64,000 bases of DNA from Triticum aestivum (lineage: Eukaryota; Streptophyta; Magnoliopsida; Poales; Poaceae), in the NCBI RefSeq assembly GCF_018294505.1, contig NC_057809.1, forward strand, positions 413,764,104-413,828,103, written 5' to 3'. The position numbers and the translations under genes were made by a program. Under the pieces are notes generated by a model. It had not been told where the DNA came from. It was given only the letters and a program-made list of their open reading frames with translations, and searched no databases. This document shows positions 11,765 through 25,066 of the stretch, one piece after another (position 1 is the stretch's first letter; each line of letters begins with the position of its first letter).

Positions 11765-11946
11765 ATGTCCAGATCCGGAGGTGGGGGCAAGTGGATGCCT
11801 CCTCTGTTAAGAAGAGAGATATCAAGGAGCTCCGAGAGGCCGTATATCTGGCCAAGGAGGTCGTTCACCGACTCCCGGCCAAGGGACAGATCGTCCCTAC
11901 CCCCGAGCCTCTTGAGAGGGTGGTGTTCCTCGCGCATTTTGTCCGT
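11765..11946 (+). pseudogene. Antisense gypsy-associated gene of element A, part 1
   Basis: The ATG at 11765 begins MSRSGGGGK. A one-base loss near 11788 shifts the frame; the following 52 codons (DASSVKKRDIKELREA..., ending FLAHFV) are in the next frame. The exon is cut at 11946 by element D and resumes at 18861 with GLVFPLHPFV. Part 1 and part 2 join in phase once the TCCG(T/C) duplication is counted once. See part 2 for the domain assignment. Confidence 0.72.
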
Positions 11947-13529
11947 TGCTACCTCTTGAGCACTGCGTTGGTTTTCCCTTGAAGATGAAAGGGTGATGCA
12001 GCAGAGTAGCATAAGTATTTCCCTTAGTTTTTGAGAAACCAAGGTATCAATCCAGTAGGAGGCCACGCACGAGTCCCTCGCACCTACACAAACAAATAAA
12101 ATCCTCGCAACCAACGCAATAAAGGGGTTGTCAATCCCTTCACGGTCACTTACGAAAGTGAGATCTGATAGATATGATAAGATAATATCTTTGGTATTTT
12201 TATGATAAAGATGCAAAGTAAAGAAAGCAAAATAAACGGAAAAGGAAATAGCTTGTTGACGGAAGATTAATATGATGGAAAATAGACCCGGGGGCCATAG
12301 GTTTCACTAGTGGCTTCTCTCGAGAGCATAAGTATTATGGTGGGTAAACAAATTACTGTTGAGCAATTGACAGAATTGAGCATAGTTATGAGAATATCTA
12401 GGTATGATCATGTATATAGGCATCACGTCCGAGACAAGTAGACCGACTCCTGCCTGCATCTACTACTATTACTCCACACATCGACCGCTATCCAGCATCC
12501 ATCTAGAGTATTAAGTTCAAAAGAACAGAGTAACACTTTAAGCAAGATGGCATGATGTAGAGGGATAAACTCATGCAATATGAAATAAACCCCATCTTGT
12601 TATCCTCAAGGCAACAATACAATACGTGCCTTGCTGCCCCTACTATCACTGGGAAAGGACACCTCAAGATTGAACCCGAAGCTAAGCACTTCTCCCATTG
12701 CAAGAAAGATTAATCTAGTAGGCCAAACCAAACTGATAATTCGAAGAGACTTGCACAGATAACCAATCATACATAAAAGAATTCAGAGAAGATTCAAATA
12801 TTGTTCATAGATAAACTTGATCATAAACCCACAATTCTTCGGTCTCAACAAACACACCGCAAAAGAAGATTACATCGAATAGATCTCCACAAGAGAGGGG
12901 CAGAACTTTGTATTGAGATCCAAAAAGAGAGAAGAAGCCATCTAGCTAATAACTATGGACCCGAAGGTCCGAAGTAAACTAATCACACTTCATCAGAGAG
13001 GCTATGGTGTTGATGTAGAAGACCTTCGTGATCGATGCCCCCTCCGGCGGAGCTCCGGAAAAGGCCCCAAGATGGGATCTCACGGGTACAGAAAGTTACG
13101 GCGGTGGAATTAGGGTTTTGGTTCCGTATCTAGTAGTTTGGGGGTACGTAGGTATATATAGGAGGAAGAAGTACGTCGGTGGAGCAACGTGGGCCCCATG
13201 AGGGTGGAGGGCGTGCCTGGGGGGGTAGGCGCGCTCCCTACCTCGTGCCCTGCTGGTTGCTTTCTTGACGTAGGGTCCAAGTCCTCTGGATCATGTTCGT
13301 TCCGAAAATCACGTTCCTGAAGGTTTCATTCCGTTTGAACTCCGTTTTATATTCTTTTTCTGCGAAACTCTGAAATAGGCAAAAAATAGCAATTCTGGGT
13401 TGGGCCTCTGCTTAATAGGTTAGTCCCAAAAATAATATAAAAGTGTATAATAAAGCCCAATAATGTCCAAAACAGGATATAATATAGCATGGAACCATCA
13501 AAAATTATAGATACGTTGGAGACGTATCA
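11947..13529 (-). repeat. Element D 3' LTR
   Basis: Ends GGAGACGTATCA at 13529, next to the GGGGGTGC polypurine tract (minus strand, about 13530-13540). A TATATATA box lies near 13151-13159. Divergence from the partner LTR is about 5 percent by eye. Confidence 0.92.
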
Positions 13530-16235
13530 AGCACCCCCAAGCTTAATTCCTGCTCGTCCTCGAGTTGGTAAATGATAAAAACAGAATTTTTGATGTGGAA
13601 TGCTACTTGGCATAATTTCAATGTAATTCTATTAATTGCGGTATGAATATTCAGATCCGAAAGATTCAAGACGAAAGTTCAATATTGACATAGAAATAAT
13701 AATACTTCAAGCATACTAACTAAGCAATTATGTCTCTTCAAAATAACATGGCCAAAGAAAGTTATCCCTTCAAAATCATATAGTCTGGCTATGCTCCATC
13801 TTCACCACACAAATTATTTAAATCATGCACAACCCCGATGACAAGCCAAGCAATTGTTTCATACTTTTGGTGTTCTCAAACTTTTTCAATCTTCATGTAA
13901 TACATGAGCGTGAGCCATGGACATAGCACTATATGTGGAATAGAATGGTGGTTGTGGAGAAGACAAAAAGGGAGAAGATAGTCTCACATCAACTAGGCGT
14001 ATCAACGGACTATGGAGATGCCCATTAATAGATATCAATGTGAGTGAGTAGGGATTGCCATGCAACAGATGCACTAGAGCTATAAGTATATGAAAGCTCA
14101 ACAAAAAGAACTAAGTGGGTGTGCATCGAACTCGCTTGCTCACGTAGACCTAGGGCATTTTGAGGAAGCCCATCATTGGAATATACAAGCAAAGTTCTAC
14201 AATGAAAAATTCCCACTAGTATATGAAAGTTATAACATAGGAGACTCTCTATCATGAACATCATGGTGCTACTTTGAAGCACAAGTGTGGAAAAAGGATA
14301 GTAGTATTGTAACTTTTTATATTTTTTTGGGCCTTTCTCTTTTTTTGGGACAATACTCTATGAATGATGATCATCACACTTATATTTATTTACAACTCAA
14401 TGATTACAACTCGATACTAGAACAAAGTATGACTATATGAATGCCTCCGGCGGTATAGTGGGGTCGCAATGATGCATGAGTGACTTGTACGAAAAAATTA
14501 ACGGTGGCTTTGCCACAACTAAAATGTCAACTACATGATCATGCAAAGCAATATGACAATGATGGAGTGTGTCATAGTGAACGAAACGGTAGAAAGTTGC
14601 ATGGCAATATATCTCGAAATGGCTATGGAAATGCCATGATAGGTAGGTATGTTGGCTGTTTTGAGGAAGGTATATGGTGGGTGTATGATACCGGTGAAAG
14701 GTGCGCGATATTAGAGAGGCTAGCAATGGTGGAAGGGTGAGAGTGCGTACAATCCATGGACTCAACATTAGTCATAAAGAAATCACATACTTATTGCAAA
14801 AATCTATTAGTTATCAAAGCAAAGTACTACGCGCATGCTCCTAGGGGGGTAGATTGGTAGGAAAAGACCATCGATCATCCCCGACCGCCACTCATAAGGA
14901 AGACAATCAATAAATAATTCATGCTCCAACTTCTTTACATAATGGTTCACCATACATGCATGCTACAGGAATCACAAACTTCAACACAAGAATTTCTCAA
15001 ATTCACAACTACTCAACTAGCACGACTCTAATATCACCATCTCCATATCTCAAAACAATTATCAAGTATCAAACTTCTCATAGTATTCAACACACTCATA
15101 AGAAAAAAAATATTAATCTTGAAGGCCTAACATAATTAAAGCAAATTACCACGCTGTTTTGTAGGACTCTCAAAATAATCTAAGTGAAGCATGAGAGAAC
15201 AATAGTTTCTATAAAACAAATCCACCACCGTGCCCTAAAAGATATAAGTGAAGCACTAGAGCAAAAACTATATAACTCAAAAGATATAAGTGAAGCACAT
15301 AGAGTATTCTAACAATTTCCGAATCATGTGTGTCTCTCTCAAAAGGTGTGTACAGCAAGGATGATTCTGGAAAACTAACAAATAAAGACTCAAATAATAC
15401 AAGACACTCCAAGCAAAACACATATCATGTGGTAAATAAAAATATAGCTCCAAGTAAAGTTACCGATGAAAGTAGACGAAAGAGGGGATGCCTTCCGGGG
15501 CATCTCCAAGCTTTGGCTTTTAGGTGTCCTTAGATTATCTTGGGGTGCCGTGGGCATCCCCAAGATTAGGCTCTTGCCACTCCTTTTTCCATAATCCATC
15601 AAATCTTTTAACCAAAACTTGAAAACTTCACAACACAAAACTTAAAGTAGAAAATCTCGTGAGCTCCGTTAGCAAAAGAAAACAAAACGCCATTTCAAGG
15701 TACTGTGATGAACCCATTCTTTATTTATATTGGTGTTAAACCTACAGTATTCCAACTTCTCTATGGTTTATAAACTATTTTACTAGCCATAGATTCATCA
15801 AAATAAACAAACAACACACGAAAAACAGAATCTGTCAAAAACAGAACAGTCTGTAGTAATCTGTAGCTAACGCAAGTTCTGGAACCCCAAAAATTCCAAA
15901 ATTAATTGCTGGACGTGAGGAATTTATCCATTAATGATTTGCAAAAATAATTAACCAAATAGCACTTTCCAAATAAAAATGGCAGCAATTCTCGTGAGCA
16001 CTAAAGTTTCTGTTTTTTACAGCAAGATTAAAAAGACTTTCCCCAAGTCTTCCCAACGGTTCTACTTGGCACAAACACTAATTAAACACAAAAAACACAA
16101 ACAAAACAGAGTGTAGATAAATTATTTATTACTAAACAGGAGAAAAAAAATCAAGGAATGAAAATAAATTTGGGTTGCCTCCCAACAAGCGCTATCGTTT
16201 AACGCCCCTAGCTAGGCATAAAAGCAAGGATAGAT
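13530..16235. other. Element D interior, non-coding, with paired hairpins
   Basis: AT-rich DNA with no conserved ORF. Two inverted repeats stand out: GGGGATGCC/GGGCATCTCC at 15484-15507 and GGGGTGCC/GGGCATCCCC at 15542-15562. The same hairpin pair occurs twice in element E (near 54141 and 54878). GATATAAGTGAAGCAC at about 15241 and 15285 is a short direct repeat, also found in E near 48017. Confidence 0.65.
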
Positions 16236-17044
16236 CTAGGTAGCTTTAGTTGGTAATTCTTTAATGAGACATCTATCACCCTTAAGAGTTTCTTTCCTTT
16301 TATCAATTATCAAACTTCTAGGCACAAAATCAAAACAATCATTAGTAGAAAACGGTTCCTTAATGATAGCAAAAAGATTGGGATGAATACTTATAGATTT
16401 GAGATCCGCAGTTTCCTTGCTAGAGGATTTACCCTTATTTTTAGGAACATACATAAGCTTGGTAATTTTAGTTGGAGGACTTGGAGTATTATTTACAGAA
16501 GAAAAAGTGGTTCCCAAGTTGGTAATGCTACCCTCAAGTTTATCGATTCTAGTGGAATCCTCATTTATTCTTTCATTAACTATGGGTTCCTTCTCCTTAG
16601 TATATTTTTCAAAGTGACTCCTACTTTAGATCCATATTAAGTAATTTGGTTGTGGATATTTTTATCCAAATTTTCGATTAACTCTACGGTAGCAATCTTA
16701 TTTTCAACAATTTCAAGTTTTTGCATTACATGCTCCAAAGTTAACATAGTTCCATTAACCAAAAGAGGGGGTTTGCCAAACAAATCTATCATAGCATTAT
16801 AGGAATCAAAAGTGTGGCTAACCAAGAAATTCCCTCCGGTAATGGTATCAAGGACATATCTGTGCCAAGGAGTAGTGCCTACATAAAAATCGCGGAGAAG
16901 AGTGGAAGTAGATCGCTTTCTGGTAGATCTATTTTGAGCATTGCAAATTCTATACCAAGCGTCTTTTAGATTTTCTCCTTCCCTTTGCTTAAAATTAAGA
17001 ACTTCATTTTCGGGAGACAATGGAGAAGATAGGGGACTAGCCAT
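16236..17044 (-). pseudogene. Element D gag remnant
   Basis: Probable start at 17044 (MASPLSSPLSPENEV), 238 bases after the 5' LTR. The first 135 codons contain a retrotransposon gag signature, FKQREGENLKDAWYRI followed by LLRDFYVGTTPW and LDTITGGNF. A stop at 16637-16639 interrupts it; a second stretch (16236-16517) continues gag-like sequence rich in Lys and Ser. No zinc knuckle or protease is seen. The family packages the element RNA; this copy would be truncated. Confidence 0.68.
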
Positions 17045-17250
17045 AACGACAAGCAAGCAATCCAACACACAAGAAAACAAGAGACGGGCAAAAGGAGTCA
17101 AATAGAGAAAGAGAAGGAGGACGGAGAGAGAGGGTGAATAAAACGGCAAGGGTGAAGTGGGGGAGTGGAAAACGAGAGGCAAATGGAAAATAATGTAATG
17201 CGGGAGATAAGGGTTTGTGATGGGTACTTGGTATGTTTACTTTTGCGTAG

Positions 17251-17270
17251 ATTCCCCGGCAACGGCGCCA
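17251..17270 (-). other. Primer binding site, tRNA-Asp type
   Basis: The minus strand reads TGGCGCCGTTGCCGGGGAAT, 11 bases inside the 5' LTR. This is the sequence known from Athila-like and other plant Gypsy elements primed by tRNA-Asp. Confidence 0.8.
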
Positions 17271-17281
17271 GAAATCCTTCT

Positions 17282-18860
17282 TGCTACCTCTTGAGCACTG
17301 CGTTGGTTTTCCCTTGAAGAGGAAAGGGTGATGCAGCAAAGTAGCGTAAGTATTTCCCTTAGTTTTTGAGAACCAAGGTATCAATCCAGTAGGAGGCCAC
17401 GCGCGAGTCCCTCGCACCTACACAAACAAATAAAATCCTCGCAACCAACGCAATAAAGGGGTTGTCAATCCCTTCACGGTCACTTACGAAAGTGAGATCT
17501 GATAGATATGATAAGATAATATTTTTGGAATTTTTATGATAAAGATGCAAAGTAAAGAAAGCAAAATAAACGGAAAAGGAAATAGCTTGTTGACGGAAGA
17601 TTAATATGATGGAAAATAGACTTGGGGGGCATAGGTTTCACTAGTGGCTTCTCCCGGGAGCATAAGTAATACGGTGGGTAAACAAATTACTGTTGAGCAA
17701 TTGATAGAATTTAGCATAGTTATGAGAATATCTAGGTATGATCATGTATATAGGCATCACGTCCGAGACAAGTAGACCGACTCCTGCCTACATCTACTAC
17801 TATTACTCCACACATTGACTGCTATCCAGCATGCATCTAGAGTATTAAGTTCAAAAGAATAGAGTAACGCTTTAAGCAAGATGACATGATGTAGAGGGAT
17901 AAACTCATGCAATATGAAATAAACCCCATCTTGTTATCCTCGATGGCAACAACACAATACGTGCCTTGCTGCCCCTACTGTCAGTGGGAAAGGACACCGC
18001 AAGATTGAAACCAAAGCTAAGCACTTCTCCCATTGCAAGAAATAGCAATCTAGTAGGCCAAACCAAACTGATAATTCGAAGAGACTTGCAAAGATAACCA
18101 ATCATACATAAAAGAATTCAGAGAAGATTCAAATATTGTTCATAGCTAAACTTGATAATAAACCCACAATTCATCGGTCTCAACAAACACACCGCAAAAG
18201 AAGATTACATCGAATAGATCTCCACAAGAGAGGGGGAGAACTTTGTATTGAGATCCAAAAAGAGAGAAGAAGCCATCTAGCTAATAACTATGGACCCGAA
18301 GGTCTGAAGTAAACTACTCACACTTCATCGGAGAGGCTATGATGTTGATGTAGAAGCCCTCCGTGATCGATGCCCCCTCCAGCGGAGCTTCAGAAAAGGC
18401 CCCAAGATGGGATCTCACGGGTACAGAAAGTTACGGCAGTGGAATTAGGGTTTTGGCTCCGTATCTGGTAGTTTGGGGGTACGTAGGTATATATAGGAGG
18501 AAGAAGTATGTCAGTGGAGCAACATGGGCCCCACGAGGGTGGAGGGCGCGCCTGGGGGGTAGGCGCGCCCCCTACATTGTGCCCTCCTGGTCGCTTTCTT
18601 GACGTAGGGTCCAAGTCCTCTGGATCATGTTCGTTCCAAATGTGTTACCGAAGGTTTCATTCCGTTTGGACTCTGTTTGATATTCTTTTTCTGCGGAACT
18701 CTGAAATAGGCAAAAAACAACAATTCTGGGCTGGGCCTCTGGTTAATAGGTTAGTCCCAAATGTAATATAAAAGTGTATAATAAAGCCCAATAATGTCCA
18801 AAACAGGATATAATATAGCATGGAACAATCAAAAATTATAGATGCGTTGGAGACGTATCA
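17282..18860 (-). repeat. Element D 5' LTR
   Basis: Minus-strand TGATACGTC at 18860 to GGTAGCA at 17282. A palindromic TATATATA box at 18488-18495 is the probable promoter. Confidence 0.92.
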
Positions 18861-21791
18861 TCCGCGGGCTGGTATTCCCTCTCCACCCATTTGTCTACGG
18901 ACTGATGTTTTACTACGGGCTGGACTTCCATGATCTAGCCCCCAACTTCATCCTCAACATCTTAGCATTTATAGTCATGTGCGAGGCCTTTCTCCGCATC
19001 CCGCCTCACTTCGGCCTATGGTTGAAGACCTTGAACGTGAAGCCGAAGGTGGTGAGCGGCCAACAAGCAGAGTGCGGAGGTGCCATGGTGGGAAAGATGC
19101 CCAATATCACCTGGCTTGAAGGCTCCTTTGTGGATACGGTGAAGGGATGGCAATCGGGGTGGTTCTACATCACCGAGTCGTGCGACACCAACTGGGTGGT
19201 GGCCCCCGAATGCCGATCCGGAGTTCCGATGCGGCTCACCTCCTGGCAAGGGAAGGGCCTGACCTGGGGATCTTCGAACAAGCTGACTGGGCTCCAGACG
19301 TGCATCCAGGACATGATAACCAAGAAGATCAAGCTTGTCAATGTGATCCAGGTTATGCTCATCTGCAGGATCCTTCCATGCCAATGCCGAACCTCTATTT
19401 GTGGGATTTCGATTCGACCAAGCATCAGACGCTGCTAGAGCTCTTTGGCACGGTGCACGAAGACATCCGGAAAGTGCTCTTCAAGGCCGGTGATACACCG
19501 CCGCCTACGACCAAGGATCGTGGGCTTAGCTTAAAGCGTCAGGCTAATTCGGTAAGCTCTTTCATGATTTCAAGGCATAGCTTTTACTGGCATATTTTGA
19601 GGAAGGAGTCTAAGCCTTCCTATGAATTTATTTTAGGCCTGGACCGACATAGCAAGGCGGATTAATTGTCCAGCTCCGCTACCCGAAGATGAGGAAACTC
19701 CACTCCTGAAGAAGATGTTGTTTCCGGCGCCTTATGATGTGCCGGAGAAGAAGTCCAAGAAGACGACTAAAGGGACCAGGAGTGGCCTTCGCCGAAAGGG
19801 TGCTTCGGACCTATCGTCCGAAGACGAGACTGACTCTTTGGCCACTGAAGACGACAATGAGGAGGAGGAAGAAGGCGGCTCCCCCCTGAGGGGGGGGAAG
19901 AAAAGGGGGGCCTCCACGAATCTGGAGGTGAAGGCGCCCAAGAGTGGGAAGGGCTCCCTTGCGGATAACTCCACATGGGACATTGATAGCAGTCCGGAGC
20001 AAATGCCCCGGACCAAGCCTCAAGCTGCCTCGTAAGTACCAAAAACCCTATGCACCTTCCAATACCTGGCCTTTTCAGTTTATGATATTAATATGTTTAA
20101 ATTATGCCATTACAGTCCGGCCCGCGACGGCTCCCCGCGATCCTCGACAGAGGGTTCGTTAGACTCAAAGGAGATGGCTAGCATGTCTCCGCCGCCTGCT
20201 CACTCTGTCTCGCCCAAGGGTGATGACGAGGTGGTGTCCCAAAGGACCTTCCCAGACCGGGGGAGATTCCGGAAATCGTCAGGGTGGCGCCCCAGGATGA
20301 CTCCTCGGCTGCCGGACACATGGGGGAAAAAGCCCATTGGGGACTGGTGATGGGGGCCAAGTTCCATTCGGCCCTTAGCCGGACACCATTCCGGAGACCT
20401 TCATGGCTCTGGAGTCCAGCGAACGGCCTTCCCCAATAGGAGGAGGTGTGCCTGTTCCATCGGTGACCTCTGTCCACCCAGAGGCATCGGATAATCTGCT
20501 GGAAACGCTGCGAGGCGCCTCCATTGTGGATGAACACCATGTCCTTATGGGTATAGTGATCGAAAAGGTTCAGTCCGCCAAAAGCGGACTGACCAAGGCC
20601 TGCGCTAGCCTTTTAACAGGCTTTGAGGGTAATAATTGTAGAAATAATATCATAGTGTGGACAGTAGCCCCTGATGCTCTGTTCGGTGTTCGGAAAGAAA
20701 AAGCCGAACAGAGGATCAAAACAATTTTTGCAGGAGTCTAACATAAGATGTCTATGTGAATAAGCAGGCGTCGCTGCTGGTTGCTGCCACTCATACTGCA
20801 GAGGTCTTCGGCCTAAAGCAGAGCCTGGAGCAAGCCAACGAAGTGCTCAGCCTCATAAAGAAGCAGCTGGAGGACAGCCAAGGTATGGAGTAACCTGCGC
20901 GTATATTTTAGGAAGGATGAATGTTTCGTGCTGACTAAAGCGTCGTGAACTTTGTTAGGGGCCACAACCGAGGTGGAGGCCCTCAAGAAGGCGCTAGCCG
21001 AGGCCGAGGACAAAGCGGCCAAGGAACGCGTCACGCGCGAGAAGCACGAGGCCCGGGTCGGCGAGGTCTAGCAAGAGCTCCATGACACCGTCAAGAAGTA
21101 TGAGTCCTTGGAGCGTGATTCTAAGACACAAGCGTCCGAACTTGCGAATGCCCGCCGGAGTGCACAAGAGGCTCGAGCCGAGGCCTAGAGCGCCCTTCAG
21201 GAGATCCAAGCAGCCAAGAAGATTGCGGCGGGTAAGGATTTCATTATGCAAAGCAAATCTGTGAAGGAAGTGTTCCTTTTACTTACCCGAATTTGGAGCT
21301 CTCCAGGGGCGTTTACAGATTTGCCGCGCAGCGTATCAGACACTGTCGAGTTCTATCGAGCCGAAGAAGGGATTTCTATGGAGAAGCTATTCTGGTCTCA
21401 ATATCTTGGACCCGAACATTCGGTGTCCTTCAGTGACCAACTGAAATAGTTGGTCGAGCTGCACAAGGCAGCCGAGCTAGCCATGAAGGAGCTGATAGTC
21501 CGACTATGGCCTGCCGCGCCGATACCCAGCAGCTACTTCGGACTTGTGAAGCAGCTTGTTGATGCCTGCCCACGGCTTGAGGTTATAAAGCGGTCGGTCT
21601 GTATCGAAGGTGCACGGATGGCCTTTGCCCGCGTCAAGACACACTGGGTGAAGATGGATGCCAAGAGGATAATGATCGAGGGGCCACCTGAGGGCAAGGA
21701 GCGCCGCCAACCCGAGTTATATTTTGATGGTGTCCTGGAGGGATCCCGCCTTGTGGCGGAGCAATGTACGAAGGATGTTATATTCCCATGA
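18861..21791 (+). pseudogene. Antisense gypsy-associated gene of element A, part 2
   Basis: Continues the exon interrupted by D: FPLHPFV, GLDFHDLAPNFILNI and CEAFLRIPPHFGLW match the putative gypsy-type transposon domain (Transposase_28). A frameshift lies near 19385. Introns with canonical ends are 19552-19636 (85 bp) and 20032-20115 (84 bp); further introns are probable near 20630-20735 and 20885-20958. Exon 2 is Lys/Glu-rich with an acidic run EDDNEEEEE. The C-terminal half is a coiled coil with in-frame TAG codons at 21069, 21186 and 21447, then a conserved end (YFGLVKQLVDACPRLEVIKR) to 21791. It runs antisense to the element, and its function is not known. Confidence 0.78.
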
Positions 21792-23098
21792 AAACATTCA
21801 TATTATCCTGTCCTGTAATATGAAACAATGGCTTTATGTAATATAATGCTTGTGATTTTAAAATTTTACCTCCTGTGTGGCCATTTATGAAATCTGAGGG
21901 TTGGCCAGTCGTCGGCTTCTGCCCCCACATAGATGGTACAGGGATGTTCGGGATAAATCTAAACACTCTTTACTTCATATTCTGGTCCTTAAAGGAGGTG
22001 TTTAGTGCAACGAACAAGGCAATCAGACTATACGGCCTTTACCGCCCTCACTTAGCCATAGGAGTTTGACAATGAAAATTTTGGCGAAGCCCCTGGTATT
22101 CAAAAGGCCGAACTTGGGGCGCTACATGAACCTGATCGGATAAGAAACCGATTCCTCGCATAAAGCGGAAAAAACCTCTAAGGATTTGAAACCTCTCAAA
22201 CAGCTGACCAGCTCGCGCTGCATCATGACAGTCAGTTTTCGGCTTTCTCTACTGAGGCGCTCGTCCGGAAGAATCGGGACACAATCACAGTAGTTCTCCC
22301 TTTACTACCCTAGCAGATATAGCGGTACGTAAGGTAGTAAGCACAGGAGCCGGGCAACCCAACTATTGACCAAATACATGATTCGGAGCCGATGCATACA
22401 GTGCTATAAGTTCGGGGTGCCAAACTGCACTGAAAAAGGTCTTCATACTTTTCTGCCGTACCGCGGGGCGTGAAAGCCCCTGGTGAAGTAAAATGTATCA
22501 GAGTGTATGTGTGCAATGAGTAATAGATACAAAGGTAAGGAAAAGAGGGAGAATTAAGTAATAAGCTGACGCTACCATTTTTTACCATTTGTAATGTGAT
22601 TAATACGTCGAGGCGTACTTGTACAAGTAATGCGATAAGCAAGTAAGGCTATTTAACATGCCATGACCAAGAGCGAGCTGCGTGCGGGTATGTAAAACAG
22701 GTATAACAATCGTTAGCAGAGACCACCTGGGGATTCCCTTGTACGCCAAAGCTCCTTGCCTCCTTGGTGTGTCTGACAAACAGGTTGTCAAGAGAAACCT
22801 CAAAAAGAGAAAAATCCGAAAGGAAAAGGAAAAGTGTGCAAATCCTAGGGTCGGTCGAGCCGCACTGTGGATCGTGATCTAGCTATGCCTCCGTCGATAC
22901 CCATGGGATTTTGAGTGCATAGTTATCTACGCGCGGTACGAATTCCATGGTTTGATCGGGATTGGGACGGAGGCCAAATTTCTAGTTAAGCTCTTGACAA
23001 GCCAAGTTGTCTTGCTGCAGAATAGTATGGACTCTTTTAATGGTGTCTGGGGGCTTGGCCGCTGAACTAAGGTTCTACTAGAAAAGGCCACACTGTAT
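21792..23098. other. Element A interior where pol would be expected
   Basis: This is the space between the protease-like region and the antisense gene. Six-frame reading shows no RT (no YVDD/YADD), RNase H or integrase motif. Short CGGGGGC-type purine tracts and low-complexity AT stretches are present. The absence of pol makes A non-autonomous. Confidence 0.6.
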
Positions 23099-23647
23099 TT
23101 ATGCTGCTAAGGCCGTTGTGTGCTCCTCGGTATGGAGGGAGCATTCCGTATTTCCATTGATTGTTATGATGCCGCGTGGATCGGGCATCTTGAGCTTGAG
23201 ATAAGCATAGTGAGGTACCGCATTGAATCGAGCGAATGCGGTTCGTCTGAGTAGTGCGTGATAGCCGCTGCAGAAGGGGACGATATCGAAGATTAACTCC
23301 TCGCTTCGGAAGTTATCCGGCGATCCGAAGACGACCTCTAGTGTGATTGAGCCCATACAGTGGGCCTCTATGCTTGGTATGACTCCTTTAAAGGTAGTCC
23401 TTGTGGGTTTAATCCATGATGGGTTAATGCCCATTTTGCATACTATGTCCTGATAGAGCAGATTGAGGCTGCTGCCACCGTCAATGAGGACTCGCGTTAG
23501 GTGGAATCCATCGATGATTGGGTCTAGGACTAGTGCGGCTAATCCGCCGTGCTGGATACTGGTCGGATGATCTCGACGGTCTAGGACCCGAGTTCGTCTT
23601 TTTTATGAACAGGATTTCGGACATCCCTTTTGAAGGAAGTTTGTATG
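23099..23647 (-). pseudogene. Element A protease-like region
   Basis: From about 23560 the minus strand reads an open region with the retropepsin-like core LIDGGSSLNLLY, then TTFKGVIPSIEAHCMGSITL, ELIFDIVPF, YHALLRR and HYAYLKLKMP, ending at a TAA at 23099. It is the same domain as in element F (60930-61600). The active site is DGG rather than DTG, as is common in this grass lineage. The upstream 30 codons join to gag in phase across element B, and one frameshift lies near 23590-23600. The frame ends without leading into RT. Confidence 0.75.
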
Positions 23648-25066
23648 GGGTATTGTGTTTTGTTCCCGAACACATCCCACTAACTTTAAGATCTTTTGAA
23701 CATGATCTTCAACATCATGCTGGTGTCAAACCAGTCCGGCAATATTGCTCCACGGCTGCCGACCTGCGCTAGACACGTCGTCACTTTGTTGAGCCGAGCT
23801 CAACTTCTTCGGATCATCATCTCGGCAAGCCGAACAAGAGTCCGGCATCGTGAAGGATAAATCATCACCAACATCGCCGCCCCATGGATTACACGGAGTG
23901 GGCATACCGGCATCGCCGCACGGTTGCTTCATCAAGCCGGCATCGACCACGTCATGACCTGCATCGGCAGGGCCGCACTATTGCTTCTTCAAGCTGGTGT
24001 CCATCACGCCGACCTACTTCGACTCATCGGCTGACATCGAGGCTTCGACATCTTGGCTGAACCGGGGGCTTCGCCATCTCTTCATCAACCTACTCCGGAC
24101 ACTTCGGCGTCACTAGCCGACCAGCTCCGTCATGTTAGCTGGGCCGAGGGCTTTGCCTTGGCGAGCCAACCTGTGCCAGCATTGCCATGCCGTCGTTTTA
24201 TCTCCCATCAGGCAATGGGTGTGCGAATCGAGTCCCAATTTTGGGAATCACCTTCCTTCATATTGCTACAACAAATAAACCAGGTGCTATTAATCCCAGT
24301 ATTTTTTGCTTGTTTGGGTTCATTTTTCCCAAAGAATTATTACTCTGGTTTGCCCATCATATGTACACAGGTCTATCAAATGGTGGCCGCATTGACGACA
24401 GTCGCATGGTGGTTCGGTTAGTTTTCGTACATAGTCCGGCGAACGCCGCACCCGGAGCTCGGACCGACCTGCGAATTCAGGCTTTGCCACGCCTTTACCG
24501 CATCACGCCGACGCCCTGCATCGACATTGACTTCGGCGCCAGGCCATATTTCTTTTATTACTCACTTTGCATAAATTATTTATTATGCAACGATTTTTTT
24601 AATTATCATTATTACTATTATCTCCGGTTTGCACTATTTTTTGTGCACGGGAAATGATCCGGGGACTTCGGCGTCACTCTGTCGGTCTGCATTGACCGTG
24701 CTATGTCACCACTTCGCCGAGCTCTCCGCTCCGCCACCTCGGGACCGGCTTGGGGGATGGAACCTTGCCCCGCATCAAGCTCGGACCGCGTCATCAATAC
24801 CGAACACATTAACCAGCTAAGTCGCTTTCATGCTCAAAGCTTTAATTTCTAACTTGTGTTCGGTTCGAGCAAGCATTATACTTTTTGGAAAAAAGTTGCT
24901 TTTAAAAAATGTCCTTGTCCAAACTTTCTTTGTGACGCATAAATTCAAATACCCAATTCATTTGGGGGCTTTCTTCATGAAGCTTTTCCTCTTGCATATG
25001 ATTATACTTGTATGGCTTCGTTCCTTGTTCATGTATTACGCCACAATATGCACCATATTGACTTAA

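Larger units (their letters stand above)
11947..18860 (-). mobile_element. Element D: non-autonomous LTR retrotransposon in A's antisense gene
   Basis: LTRs are 11947-13529 (1583 bp) and 17282-18860 (1579 bp), flanked by TCCGT and TCCGC. On the minus strand each LTR runs TGATACGTCTCC to GAGGTAGCA. A primer site matching plant tRNA-Asp follows the 5' LTR, and GGGGGTGC precedes the 3' LTR. The 3.75-kb interior has only a degraded gag; no pol is present. Element E (44972-55850) shares the LTR terminus and parts of the interior. Confidence 0.93.

Noticed and set aside
23653..24140. A 5' LTR of element B at its left border
   Set aside because: The sequence does not match the LTR at 27812-28295 beyond chance words.
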